A stretch of DNA of 56,706 nucleotides from Paraburkholderia oxyphila NBRC 105797 (GCF_000685075.1 NZ_BAYD01000064.1:1-56706), one strand, 5' to 3'. Numbered from the stretch's first letter, positions 26,133 through 34,727 are shown. Notes: generated from the letters alone by a model not told the origin. Numbers and translations are program-made.

Positions 26133-26267
26133 GGCGCGACGGCGGCGCGGATGGCTGGCGGGCGGCGCATGTGCGGACTGACACACTCCAGTCCTGCGAT
26201 TGGGGGTATACCTTCTAATTGCGCGGGCTCTGCGAGTTCACGCATGGCTACACTGCGGGGAAACGCC

Positions 26268-26528
26268 ATGACTATCCATACCTACACCGACTTGCCGCTC
26301 GTTGACCGGGCGGCGTTTGAGCTGGCGTGCGCGCGGCACGGCTTCGCTCCGATTCACTTCGACGTGCATGGAGAGACGGATCCCGATGACCCCGAGCATG
26401 GCGAATTCGTGATCGTGCGGCGCGGCGCCTGGGCCCAGGCGTACCGCATCGACGCGCGCGGACAGTGGCTGCGCCAGTTCGAGACCGATCTGAATGGCCG
26501 CTTCTTCAGCAGCGCGCCGCACGCCTGA
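26268..26528 (+). CDS. Small hypothetical protein
   Basis: An 86-residue soluble, acidic protein (MTIHTYTDLPLVDRAAFELA; DVHGETDPDDPEHGEFVIVR; AYRIDARGQWLRQFETDLNG). ATG 26268 is preferred because ggggaa precedes it and the residues upstream read as untranslated terminator sequence; ATG 26244 is possible. The amphipathic strands suggest a compact fold, but I recognise no domain. It is followed by a convergent TauE/SafE gene. Confidence 0.65.
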   Translation: MTIHTYTDLPLVDRAAFELACARHGFAPIHFDVHGETDPDDPEHGEFVIVRRGAWAQAYRIDARGQWLRQFETDLNGRFFSSAPHA

Positions 26529-26663
26529 ACGGCGGCGCCCCTGCTGAAAAGCTCTCCGCGCGGCCTGCGAGCCGCGCGGGCGACCGTATGCGCGCGCGCC
26601 GAACGGCGTCACGCAGGGCGGGGAGAGGCGCGTTCGCACGCGCCGCGTGGTCTTGCGAGGCGC

Positions 26664-27452
26664 TCAGGCGAGCACGAGGCGCACGCCCACGAGCGTGAGC
26701 GTCGCGGCGAGCAGGCCGCGCAGCAGCTTCTCGGGCGCGCGCGAGGAGAGCATGCTGCCGATCGCGATGCCGGGCAGCGAGCCGCAGAGCAGCGAAAGCA
26801 GCATCGACCAGTCGATCGAGCCGAGCAGCCAATGCCCCGCGCCCGCGAGCAGCGTGAGCGGCACGGCGTGCGCCACGTCGGAGCCGACGATGCGCACCGT
26901 CGGCAACGCGGGATAGAGCAGCAGCAGCACGGTCACGCCGATGGCGCCCGCGCCCACCGAGGTGAGCGAGACCAATACGCCGAGCACGGCGCCCGTGAAG
27001 ATCGTGAAGAACAGCGTGCGCGCCTCGCTGGGCCCGTGGCGATGGCGCGCCGCGAACTCGGCGAGCTGCGGCCGGAAGATCAGCGCGATGGCCGTGATGA
27101 GCAGCGCCACCCCCAGCACCGACTGGATCAGATGCCCGGCGCGCGGCGTGTCCATGCCGTAGCGGTGCAGCAGGATCAGCGTGATCGTGGCGGCAGGCAC
27201 GCTGCCCGCCGCGAGGCGCAGGGTCACGCGCCAGTCCACCGAGCCCTTGAGGCCGTGCACGAGCGTGCCCGCCGACTTGGTCGCTGCCGCGTAGAGCAGG
27301 TCGGTGCCCACCGCCGTGGCGGGATGCACGTGGAACAGCAGCACGAGGATGGGTGTCATCAGCGAGCCGCCGCCCACGCCAGTCAGGCCGACCAGGAATC
27401 CGACCAGCAGGCCGGAGAGCGAATAAAGCGGATCGATATGAGGTAGGACCAT
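26664..27452 (-). CDS. TauE/SafE-family permease
   Basis: A 262-residue membrane protein with about 8 hydrophobic segments in two repeated halves: LVGFLVGLTGVGGGSLMTPI in the first and TGAVLGVLVSLTSVGAGAIG in the second, the paired glycine motifs of the TauE/SafE (DUF81) exporters of sulfite, sulfoacetate and similar anions. ATG 27452 is selected, since the membrane domain begins at MVLPHIDPLYSLSGLLVGFL. The in-frame extension upstream is translated from a 14-bp repeat. No sulfur-metabolism gene is immediately adjacent. Confidence 0.88.
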   Translation of the reverse strand: MVLPHIDPLYSLSGLLVGFLVGLTGVGGGSLMTPILVLLFHVHPATAVGTDLLYAAATKSAGTLVHGLKGSVDWRVTLRLAAGSVPAATITLILLHRYGMDTPRAGHLIQSVLGVALLITAIALIFRPQLAEFAARHRHGPSEARTLFFTIFTGAVLGVLVSLTSVGAGAIGVTVLLLLYPALPTVRIVGSDVAHAVPLTLLAGAGHWLLGSIDWSMLLSLLCGSLPGIAIGSMLSSRAPEKLLRGLLAATLTLVGVRLVLA

Positions 27453-27503
27453 CGCGGGCGTCGCTAATCGGGGTTCGTGCGCTGCTTTTTTGTTGAAAAG
27501 ATG

Positions 27504-27545
27504 GGGCCGCCCAGGTCGGGCCGCCCAAGTCGGGCCGCTCAAGTT
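27504..27545. repeat. Three 14-bp GC-rich tandem repeats
   Basis: gggccgcccaggtc, gggccgcccaagtc and gggccgctcaagtt follow one another in the 307-bp divergent gap (27453-27759) between the TauE/SafE and rarD genes. The repeats lie 51 bp upstream of the TauE/SafE start. Nothing else is seen in the gap. Confidence 0.75.
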
Positions 27546-27759
27546 GGGCGGCGCAGATCGGGTCTCGGCGATCACCGTGCCGCCCACCGGAAAATCGTAA
27601 GCGTAGCGTCAGGCTGGACAGCGGCAAAGGCTGGCGGCGAAAATCCGCTATTGTCGCAAAACCGGCGGATCGGCGCAGGGCCGCTTCAAATCTCCCCCAA
27701 AATTTGCGGGACAACGTGCGCCGCGCACGGTTGCCTACCCCGCTTCAATAGAACGACTC

Positions 27760-28653
27760 ATGAATCCCGGCATCGTCTACGCCTTTTCCGCCTTCACGAT
27801 CTGGGGGCTCTTTCCGGTCTACTTCAAGACGCTGCACCAGATTCCCGCCCTCGAGATGCTCGCGCACCGCATGGCGTGGTCGCTCGTGTTCATCCTCGCC
27901 GTGCTGCTCGTGCGGCATCACTGGGCCTGGCTGCGGCCCGCGCTGCGCGACCGGCGCCTCATCGCGCGCTTTGCGGCGAGCGCCGTGCTGCTCTCGGCCA
28001 ACTGGGGCATCTACATCTGGGCCGTGAACGCGGGGCATATCGTCGAGGCGAGTCTTGGCTATTTCATCAATCCGCTCATCAACGTGCTGTTCGGCTATGC
28101 CTTCCTGCGCGAGCGGCTGCGCCCGCTGCAATGGTGCGCGGTGGTGGTCGCGGCGCTCGGCGTGGCCTGGCTCACCTGGCAGAACGGCGCGCCGCCGTGG
28201 ATCAGCCTCGCGCTCGCGCTGACCTTCGGCGGCTACGGCCTGTTGCGCAAGACCGCAAAGCTGGGCGCGCTGGAGGGCCTCGCACTCGAGACGGTGCTGC
28301 TGTTTCCTGTCGCCATCGTCTATCTGACGATCATCGGTATGGCCGGCGCAGGCCATTTCGCGCATGCGCCGCTCGGGCTGCAACTGCTGCTGGCTGCCGC
28401 CGGGCCGATCACGGCCGTGCCGCTGCTGCTCTTCGCGGCCGCGGCGCGGCGCATCCCGCTTTCGATGCTCGGCCTCATCCAGTACGTCACGCCCACGCTT
28501 CAGCTGCTCACGGGTGTGCTCGTCTATGGCGAGCCGTTTGGCTCGGTGCGCGCGATCGGCTATGGCGCGATCTGGATCGCACTTGCGCTCTACTCGTTCG
28601 AGGGGCTGCGCGCCACGATGCTCGCGGCGCGGCGCGCGCATGAGGTGGCGTGA
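27760..28653 (+). CDS. rarD: EamA-family transporter RarD
   Basis: A 297-residue, 10-TM drug/metabolite-superfamily protein. The start MNPGIVYAFSAFTIWGLFPV and segments ANWGIYIWAVNAGHIVEASL, GYFINPLINVLFGYAFLRER and LGLIQYVTPTLQLLTGVLVY are the diagnostic RarD (chloramphenicol-sensitive protein) blocks. Length equals the family norm. The physiological substrate of RarD remains unclear. It is divergent from the TauE/SafE gene. Confidence 0.93.
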   Translation: MNPGIVYAFSAFTIWGLFPVYFKTLHQIPALEMLAHRMAWSLVFILAVLLVRHHWAWLRPALRDRRLIARFAASAVLLSANWGIYIWAVNAGHIVEASLGYFINPLINVLFGYAFLRERLRPLQWCAVVVAALGVAWLTWQNGAPPWISLALALTFGGYGLLRKTAKLGALEGLALETVLLFPVAIVYLTIIGMAGAGHFAHAPLGLQLLLAAAGPITAVPLLLFAAAARRIPLSMLGLIQYVTPTLQLLTGVLVYGEPFGSVRAIGYGAIWIALALYSFEGLRATMLAARRAHEVA

Positions 28654-28873
28654 GGTGGCCTGAGCGCCGGCGGCGCGCAACACACAGGGGGCGCGCGGCA
28701 GGGACCGTCTGACAGGGGTTGGCTCCCGCGGCTGCCTCGCGCTAGCATGTCTCGACGCATGATCCGCTCCCGTTGCCGCATGGCCGGTGTTTCGCGGTCA
28801 TCTATCCGGCCAGCCGCCACGATCAAGACGATCGGCATAAACGATCGGCACAAACAGCAGGAGACACCCGCGC

Positions 28874-29254
28874 ATGAGCAGCGCTGCCGTTTATCGCTTC
28901 GAAGAAGAATTCGCGCCGCGCATCGCCGCGCGGCTCGCGAGCCAGTTCGGTCCGGAGGTGAGCGTCGAGGTCGTGCCCCACGAGGGGCGCGGGCATCCCA
29001 CTCGCGTGCGCCTGTCCGGTCTGCCGAGCGAAGTGCGCCATCCCTACTCGCATCCGTTGAATGTGTCGCTCACGTGGGACGTCGACGAGATCGAGCGCCT
29101 CATGGAGCCCGATGGCGAGGCGCGCTTCGAGCACTATCTGGAGGCGACGGTGCGCAAGATGGCCTCATGGGAGACGGCGCGTCCGGTGGATTTCACCACC
29201 CGCACGCAAGGCGAGCCGGAAGTGCTGATTGGCGGGCTCGATTTCGAGGGCTGA
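28874..29254 (+). CDS. Hypothetical protein, possibly DUF5594-like
   Basis: A 126-residue soluble protein, MSSAAVYRFEEEFAPRIAAR at the start and ending TQGEPEVLIGGLDFEG. A strand-rich middle (VSVEVVPHEGRGHPTRVRLS; PLNVSLTWDVDEIERLM) is flanked by helices. I think it matches a Burkholderia-restricted family of unknown function (DUF5594-like), but this is from memory. aggagacacc lies upstream of the ATG. It stands alone and converges on the sulfide regulon. Confidence 0.75.
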   Translation: MSSAAVYRFEEEFAPRIAARLASQFGPEVSVEVVPHEGRGHPTRVRLSGLPSEVRHPYSHPLNVSLTWDVDEIERLMEPDGEARFEHYLEATVRKMASWETARPVDFTTRTQGEPEVLIGGLDFEG

Positions 29255-29324
29255 GCCGCGCCGTAGGCCAGCCGCGTGAGCGCCGCCCGGGTGCGCCGCG
29301 GCCCGGCGCTGTGCGCTGCACGCG

Positions 29325-30170
29325 TCAGATGCCGCTCGCAAGCGCTATTGCATGAACGGCCTTTACGGCCATGCCAACGGCCACGCATCCCGCGAACACC
29401 GCAAACGACTGTTGCAGCCGCGCGCCGCTCACATGGCGTGAGAAGCCGCGGCCGCCCAGCATGCCGGCGAGCGCGCCCGCCGCGAACGGCAGCGCGTTGA
29501 GCCAGAGCATGTGGCCGCTGGCCGCCGACGCGGCAACGCCCGCCGTCGAGACGAGCGCGATGACCGCGAGCGAGGTGGCCACGATGCCCTGCATCGGAAT
29601 GTCCGACGCGCGCTTGAGAGCGGGCACGATCACGAAGCCGCCGCCCACGCCGAGCAGGCCCGAGAGAAAGCCCGCCGCCGCACCCGAGAGGGCGAGCGCC
29701 CGCGCGCAGGGTGCGGTCCAGTCGAGCTTGCCGCGCTCGAGATTCAGCCGGCACGGCAGATCGGAGGGGCAGGGTTCGGCGCCGCTGTGCAGATCGTGCT
29801 CCGCGCCACGTTTTTGCTGAAACATGCGCCACGCCACGCGTGCCAGCACGAGCGCGAAGACGAGCGTGAGCGGCGCGTCGGGCACGCGGTGGGCAACCCA
29901 TAGCCCGGCGGGCGAGATGACGGCACCGGTTGCAGCCATCAGCGCGGCGGCCTTGTAGCGCACCTTGCCTTCGCGCAGCGCGAGCAGGGCGCCGATGCCG
30001 GCCGCGAGCGCGACGGCGAACAGGCCAATGGGCGCGGCCTGCGCGACGCCCAGGCCGAGGCCGAACACGAGCAGCGGCACGGCGACGATGGCGCCGCCCG
30101 CGCCCGTCAGCGCGAGGATGAGCCCGACGACCGAGCCGAGTGCGGCGCTCACGAGCGTAGCGGCGTCCAT
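29325..30170 (-). CDS. TauE/SafE-family permease of the sulfide regulon
   Basis: A 281-residue membrane protein with two related halves: LGSVVGLILALTGAGGAIVA at the N-terminus and GAAAGFLSGLLGVGGGFVIV in the second, with about 8 TM segments and a cytoplasmic loop (EHDLHSGAEPCPSDLPC) containing two cysteines. Family members export sulfite or related sulfur anions. It is the last gene of the BigR-type operon, 44 bp after the phosphatase-like/SQR-like fusion, so removal of oxidised sulfur products is its likely task. ATG 30170 is chosen since the protein begins MDAATLVSAALGSVVGLILA. Confidence 0.9.
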   Translation of the reverse strand: MDAATLVSAALGSVVGLILALTGAGGAIVAVPLLVFGLGLGVAQAAPIGLFAVALAAGIGALLALREGKVRYKAAALMAATGAVISPAGLWVAHRVPDAPLTLVFALVLARVAWRMFQQKRGAEHDLHSGAEPCPSDLPCRLNLERGKLDWTAPCARALALSGAAAGFLSGLLGVGGGFVIVPALKRASDIPMQGIVATSLAVIALVSTAGVAASAASGHMLWLNALPFAAGALAGMLGGRGFSRHVSGARLQQSFAVFAGCVAVGMAVKAVHAIALASGI

Positions 30171-30214
30171 GAACCGTGATCTCCTGTCAAAGGTGGCAGT
30201 GTCTGCGGCAGCGC

Positions 30215-31918
30215 TCAGCGCGACGCTTCGCCCGGCGCCGCACCCGTGAACCACTCGCGGCCCTTGAGCATGCCGCTCCAGTAAAAGCGCGGCAGCACGC
30301 TGGCCTTGAGGAACCACATCAGGCGGCGCGGCCGTGTGGGGTTGAGCGGGAAAGTGGGCAGCAGCTTGCCGCCGTAGCCGAACTCGGCCAGCACGACCTT
30401 GCCTTTTTCGACCGTGAGCGGGCACGAGCCATAGCCGTCGTAGCGATAGCGCAGCGCCTCGCCGGCGCGCGCGGCGAGCAGGTTCTCCGCGACGATCACG
30501 GCCTGCTTGCGCGCCGCCGCGCCCGTCTTGGCGTTGGGCGCCGAGCACACGTCGCCGAGCGAGAACACGTTGGGCCAGCGCGGATGCTGGAGCGTGGCAT
30601 GATCGACTTCGCACCAGCCGGCCGCATCGGCGAGCTCGCTGTCGCGGATGAAATCGGGCGGCACCTGCGGCGGCACCACGTGGATCATGTCGAAGCGCTT
30701 CTCGATGCGCGTGACATTGCCCTCGGCGTCCTTCGCTTCGAAGGTGGCGCGCCGCGCGGGGCCGTCGATGGCGACGAGATTCGATGAGAACGCGAGCTTC
30801 GCGTCGTAGCGCTTCACGTACTCCATGAGCGGTGGCACGAAGGTCGGCACGCCGAACAGCACCGCGCCGGCGAGATCGAATTCCACGTTGAGTTTGGAGA
30901 GCACGCCCGCTTTGAGCCAGTGGTCGCAGGCGAGATACATGGCTTTTTGCGGGGCGCCCGCGCACTTGATCGGCATGGCCGGCTGCGTGAAGAGCGCCGT
31001 GCCGCCCTGCATCTGCTGGACGAGCGCCCACGTGTAGGGCGCGAGATCGTAGCGATAGTTCGAGGTGACGCCGTTCTTGCCGAGCGTCGCTTCGAGCCCC
31101 TCGATGCGTTCCCACGCGAGCCGCAGCCCGGGCGCGACGATGAGCTGGCGGTACGCGATGGTCTCGCCGTTCGTGAGGCGCACGAGATCCGCATGCGGCT
31201 CGACGCGAGTGGCCGCCGCGCGGATCCACGTCGCGCCGCGCGGCATCACGCTCGCCATGGGGCGGCGCGTCTTCTTCACGTCGTACGCACCGCCGCCCAC
31301 GAGTGTCCATGCGGGCTGGTAGTCGTGGTGGTCGTTCGGTTCGATGATCGCGATGCTCAAGCCCGGCTGGCGGCGCAGCAGGCTCGCGCTCACGCTGATG
31401 CCCGCGAGGCCGCCGCCGATCACGACGACGTCCCAGCGCTTGCCCGTGCCGCCCGGCGCGGCGTTTTTGTGCGCGAGGCTTTTGCTGCCGTTCTCGCTGC
31501 TGTTTTCGCTGCCGCTGTCCCAATTACATGCCGCCGACGCCGTGCTGCCAGTCTCGACCGGCGCCGTGACGGGATGCGCCTGCGCGCTCGCCTGTGCGAA
31601 CTGCCACAAGTTGGTCGCGCGGTTCCCGGTGCGGCAATACGCGAGCACGGGAGCGGGCATGTCGGCGAGCAACTGGGCGAAGCGCGCGATTTCATCGGGG
31701 CCGATCTTGCCCGGCGTGACAGGCAGATAAGCGAATTGCAGGCCGAGCTGCTTCGCGGCTTCGCGGATTTGCGCCGCAGCCGGCTGCGACGGGCCGCCTT
31801 CGCCGTCGGGCCGGTTGCAGATGACCGAGCGATAGCCGGCGGCGGCGATATCGGCGAGGTCGGCGGGCGTGATCTGGTCGGCGCTCGCGAAGCGCGCGTC
31901 GTGTTGCACGATTTGCAT
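30215..31918 (-). CDS. Phosphatase-like (DUF442) / SQR-like FAD oxidoreductase fusion
   Basis: A 567-residue two-part protein. Residues 1 to about 110 form a DUF442 (BLH-type) tyrosine-phosphatase-like domain with CRTGNR at 95-100, a six-residue loop matching CX4R. A linker of about 45 residues rich in Ser/Asn follows. The rest is an FAD-dependent oxidoreductase of the sulfide:quinone oxidoreductase type: VVVIGGGLAGISVSASLLRR, TRVEPHADLVRLTNGETIAY, the QQMQGGTALFTQPAMPIKCA region, and VFSLGDVCSAPNAKTGAAAR. It should oxidise sulfide to (poly)sulfide and reduce quinone. It is normally next to yeeE in this operon; here a TnpB-like gene separates them by about 1.5 kb. Confidence 0.92.
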   Translation of the reverse strand: MQIVQHDARFASADQITPADLADIAAAGYRSVICNRPDGEGGPSQPAAAQIREAAKQLGLQFAYLPVTPGKIGPDEIARFAQLLADMPAPVLAYCRTGNRATNLWQFAQASAQAHPVTAPVETGSTASAACNWDSGSENSSENGSKSLAHKNAAPGGTGKRWDVVVIGGGLAGISVSASLLRRQPGLSIAIIEPNDHHDYQPAWTLVGGGAYDVKKTRRPMASVMPRGATWIRAAATRVEPHADLVRLTNGETIAYRQLIVAPGLRLAWERIEGLEATLGKNGVTSNYRYDLAPYTWALVQQMQGGTALFTQPAMPIKCAGAPQKAMYLACDHWLKAGVLSKLNVEFDLAGAVLFGVPTFVPPLMEYVKRYDAKLAFSSNLVAIDGPARRATFEAKDAEGNVTRIEKRFDMIHVVPPQVPPDFIRDSELADAAGWCEVDHATLQHPRWPNVFSLGDVCSAPNAKTGAAARKQAVIVAENLLAARAGEALRYRYDGYGSCPLTVEKGKVVLAEFGYGGKLLPTFPLNPTRPRRLMWFLKASVLPRFYWSGMLKGREWFTGAAPGEASR

Positions 31919-31939
31919 GGACTGTTCCAGAAAAACTGC

Positions 31940-33331
31940 TCAGAGCCGAGCAATGGATTTATCTGCACTTCGTTGACGCGACCTTCGCCGCCCAACTGAA
32001 GCCTCTTGACGCTCAGTTGCGCCGGAGGAGCGTGCGAGAAGAATCTGCTTCACCTGAAGGTGAGGCATGTACCGGGTGATTTCCCCGTCGTGAATTCTCG
32101 CTCGCACGTTCCGAGCAGCATTGGTGTCCGCCTGAAGAACGTCCCCGTTGACACGGTAAAACTTGTCGCCCTCGCGCTTCCCTTCCAGGAGGCCCGAGAA
32201 CGAGTCCATTTGCGACGTATAGGCGGCATTGACGACGACGTGCGTCGCGCCACGCTGCTCACAAACCTCGTAAAGCGCTCGAGCCAGAACACCTTTGGCC
32301 CATGCACTCATGCGGCGGTTGTATTTCCGCCACTGACCCTTGCCCTTGATGGGCGATGTCAGGTCTTCAGACCCAACGACAGCGGCCTTGCCCACTATGG
32401 CGTGGGCGGCCTGATACGCAATCGTGCGCAAGTGCTTCTGCGTGCGATCGCGACGCGCTTCAAGCTTCACGCGACCAAGATTGTTCGCCTTGATGCGATC
32501 CGCCTTCGCGATACGGCCGGCTGCGCGATGCTTCTTTTCAAGCACATGCAACTTGTTGCGAGTCTTCCCCGTCTTCGCAACCGTGTCGCTGTAGACGGTC
32601 ATCACAGCGCCGAACTCCTCGCCGTGAAACCCTCCATCCGAATCCGCAAATGCTTCGGTGTAGCCCTTGTCTACGCCGACTTCCGCACTCCCGCAGGGGC
32701 GCCCAGCGGTTTTCTCAGTCGCATAATGGACTTCGACAACGTCGCTCTTCAGTATGATGCGCAGGTTGCAGCCTTTCAGGTTCACGCCCTTTCCGCTGCT
32801 GTTCGTTGTGAGCATGATCGGCTCGCCGTACCGCTTGGCGATCGAGATCGTGATGACGAGCAGGCCACCTACGATGGCGACATCGTGCCTATCGGAACGC
32901 ACGATGAACTGGTTATCGCAACTCGACACGCCGTGCCGGAAGTGCTTGCGCATCATCCGGTGCAGATACCGATCTTCGAGCCACTTGTCGCTTTTCACCA
33001 GCGCATAGAGCCGCTTGCGCTCGGCTTCGTCCGAGGTCCGCTTCGCGACGGCCTGCCGCACCTTCGCGCAGGCAGCAGCCTTGTACGTCAGAATGTCGTT
33101 GACGGCATCCTTCGTGGTCTCGGCCCGGATCGTGCCGTCCACCGCGAGCCCTGCATACTGGCCCGCGGCAGTCACTTCCTTGCGGATGTCAGCCGCACTT
33201 TTGCCGACGTTCCCCAGCGCGCCGTAGCGTCGCCAGAGGTCGGCACGCACGAACGCCATCGCTTTGCAGACCGCGCGAATAGCGGGCAGCGAGGACGGCG
33301 TTGCGTAGAGAGTACGGGTGACGGTTGTCAT
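31940..33331 (-). CDS. TnpB-like RuvC protein lacking the zinc finger
   Basis: A 463-residue protein related to IS200/IS605 TnpB/OrfB. A RuvC triad is readable: D221 in VGVDKGYTEAF, E322 in VGSEDLTSP and D402 in ADTNAARNVRA. Between E and the last D, classical TnpB has two CxxC pairs. Here the TSQ motif is followed by MDSFSGLLEGKREGDKFYRV with no cysteines, so the zinc ribbon is lost. The N-terminal half (SDKWLEDRYLHRMMRKHFRH) is larger than in typical TnpB (about 370-400 aa). ATG 33331 has gaagga upstream. It sits co-oriented inside the BigR operon. No TnpA is nearby. It may be a TnpB-related accessory, a Cas12-like relative or a domesticated protein. Confidence 0.82.
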   Translation of the reverse strand: MTTVTRTLYATPSSLPAIRAVCKAMAFVRADLWRRYGALGNVGKSAADIRKEVTAAGQYAGLAVDGTIRAETTKDAVNDILTYKAAACAKVRQAVAKRTSDEAERKRLYALVKSDKWLEDRYLHRMMRKHFRHGVSSCDNQFIVRSDRHDVAIVGGLLVITISIAKRYGEPIMLTTNSSGKGVNLKGCNLRIILKSDVVEVHYATEKTAGRPCGSAEVGVDKGYTEAFADSDGGFHGEEFGAVMTVYSDTVAKTGKTRNKLHVLEKKHRAAGRIAKADRIKANNLGRVKLEARRDRTQKHLRTIAYQAAHAIVGKAAVVGSEDLTSPIKGKGQWRKYNRRMSAWAKGVLARALYEVCEQRGATHVVVNAAYTSQMDSFSGLLEGKREGDKFYRVNGDVLQADTNAARNVRARIHDGEITRYMPHLQVKQILLARSSGATERQEASVGRRRSRQRSADKSIARL

Positions 33332-33399
33332 TCCAAAATTTCCTTCGGCTCCTTGCTTCCTGGGTAGTCTTCCTTGATCTGTTTCTTGTACTTCCGCAT
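33328..33399 (-). CDS. 23-codon ORF coupled to the TnpB-like gene
   Basis: ATG 33399 follows aggag with 7-base spacing. The peptide (MRKYKKQIKEDY, then PGSKEPKEILE) is highly charged and lysine/glutamate-rich, unlike random GC-rich translation. Its TGA overlaps the ATG of the TnpB-like gene (ATGA), which would couple translation. It begins 15 bases after the yeeE stop. It may be a leader peptide, a remnant of an accessory gene, or the element's left end. No homologue is recognised. Confidence 0.5.
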   Translation of the reverse strand: MRKYKKQIKEDYPGSKEPKEILE

Positions 33400-33413
33400 A
33401 CGGCCGCTCCTGA

Positions 33414-33896
33414 CTAGCTAGATGAATGACGGTGGCGGGCGACTGCGTCGGAAAGGCGCTCAAGCGCGGCGAAGAGCGCCATGCCCGCGAGCATGGCGGC
33501 CACGAAGAGCCACGCGCGCGGCTGGCCGCTCGCGGCGCTCACGAGCGCGGGGCCGGGGCAGAAGCCCGCAAGGCCCCAGCCCGCGCCGAAGACGAGGGCG
33601 CCCACGATCAGACGCGCATCGACGCGGCGTGCCGTGGGCAACTGCATGGGCGCGCCGAGCACGCTTGCGGTGCGCGTGCGCGCAAGACGAAAGCCGATGC
33701 TCGCGATGGCGACAGCACCCGCCATCACGAAGGCAAGCGACGGGTCCCAGCGCCCGGCCAGATCGAGGAAGGCTAGCACCTTGGCCGGGTTCGCCATACC
33801 CGAGACGATCAAGCCGAGGCCGAATAGCAGGCCGCAGGCGAAGGCGCTGACGTTGCGCAGGGCGTTGTGTGAGCCGTTGCCGCCGAGCGTGTCCAT
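33414..33896 (-). CDS. YeeE/YedE-family half-transporter, second gene
   Basis: A 160-residue membrane protein with about four TM segments. ALRNVSAFACGLLFGLGLIV and SGMANPAKVLAFLDLAGRWD followed by GAGWGLAGFCPGPALVSAAS carry the conserved cysteine of the YeeE/YedE (sulfur transport, DUF395) family. Two half-size subunits together correspond to one full-length thiosulfate transporter. It starts one base after the preceding gene's stop, so the pair is translationally coupled. Expected to move thiosulfate or another sulfur species. Confidence 0.9.
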   Translation of the reverse strand: MDTLGGNGSHNALRNVSAFACGLLFGLGLIVSGMANPAKVLAFLDLAGRWDPSLAFVMAGAVAIASIGFRLARTRTASVLGAPMQLPTARRVDARLIVGALVFGAGWGLAGFCPGPALVSAASGQPRAWLFVAAMLAGMALFAALERLSDAVARHRHSSS

Positions 33897-33897
33897 G

Positions 33898-34386
33898 TCA
33901 GGCTCCCGCGAGGTGACGCACCGCGAACACGGTGACGAAGCCGGCGGCCATGAAGAGTCCCGTGGCGGCGAACGAGCGCAGCGAGCCGCGCGCGATGCCG
34001 CATACGCCGTGGCCGCTCGTGCAGCCCGAGGCGTAGCGCGTGCCCAGGCCGACGAGGAGTCCGGCGACAACGAGCGTGACGGGCGAGGCATCGATGCTGG
34101 GCGACAGGGCGCCGGCGCCCAGGGTGGCCAACCCGGTGCCCACTGCGCTGGCGCCTGCGGCAACGAGCCGCCAGAGCCACGGCGCGGCGGCGAGTCCCGC
34201 GATGAACGCGAGGCGCCAGGCACGCTCCCCGTACACCCCGCGCACGCTCTGCAGCAGGCCGCCGACGATGCCGCTGATGCCCGCGACGCGCCCGTTGCCG
34301 AGTACGAAGAGCGCAGCGGCGGCGCCGATCATGAGGCCGCCCGCAAAGGAGGCGAGCGGCGTGAAGTGGGCGAGGTCGAGGCTCAC
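33898..34386 (-). CDS. YeeE/YedE-family half-transporter, first gene
   Basis: A 162-residue membrane protein containing GNGRVAGISGIVGGLLQSVR and the diagnostic RYASGCTSGHGVCGIARGSL with its two cysteines, the sulfur-relay residues of YeeE transporters. The start is taken as GTG 34386, which overlaps the stop of the upstream arsR/bigR gene (GTGA). It is the second gene of the BigR-type operon and the partner of the next half-transporter. Confidence 0.88.
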   Translation of the reverse strand: MSLDLAHFTPLASFAGGLMIGAAAALFVLGNGRVAGISGIVGGLLQSVRGVYGERAWRLAFIAGLAAAPWLWRLVAAGASAVGTGLATLGAGALSPSIDASPVTLVVAGLLVGLGTRYASGCTSGHGVCGIARGSLRSFAATGLFMAAGFVTVFAVRHLAGA

Positions 34387-34727
34387 GATGAACTCGCCGG
34401 GCGGGCCTTGAGCCGGCCGCAGTAGAGGCTGGAGAGCGTCTGCATCACCTGGATGACCTCGTGACTCGCGAGCCGATAGTAGATGTACTTGCCTTCGCGA
34501 CGCGTCTCGACGAGGCCTTCCTCGCGCAGCACGCCGAGATGCTGCGAGAGACTCGGCTGATGCACGCCGACGAGCGCTTCGAGTTCGCCCACATTGCGCT
34601 CGCCTTCGGTGAGCTGGCACAAGAGGAGCAGGCGGTCTTCGTGCGCGAGCGCCTTGAGCAGGGCGCAGCACTTCTCTGCGGATTCGCGCAGCGCCTCGCG
34701 CGCTTCAGGGGTGAGCGGTGAATTCAT
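34383..34727 (-). CDS. bigR: BigR/SqrR-like persulfide-sensing ArsR repressor
   Basis: A 114-residue winged-helix ArsR protein. Cysteines 37 (LLLLCQLTEG) and 103 (SSLYCGRLK) are 66 residues apart, exactly the spacing of the redox pair in BigR/SqrR that forms a disulfide or polysulfide link and releases DNA. An additional CC pair lies at 20-21. The recognition helix region is VGVHQPSLSQHLGVLREEGL. The chosen ATG 34727 begins MNSPLTPEAREALRES. It is the first gene of the leftward operon and diverges from the metallo-hydrolase gene; it should repress both from the palindrome in between. Confidence 0.92.
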   Translation of the reverse strand: MNSPLTPEAREALRESAEKCCALLKALAHEDRLLLLCQLTEGERNVGELEALVGVHQPSLSQHLGVLREEGLVETRREGKYIYYRLASHEVIQVMQTLSSLYCGRLKARPASSS

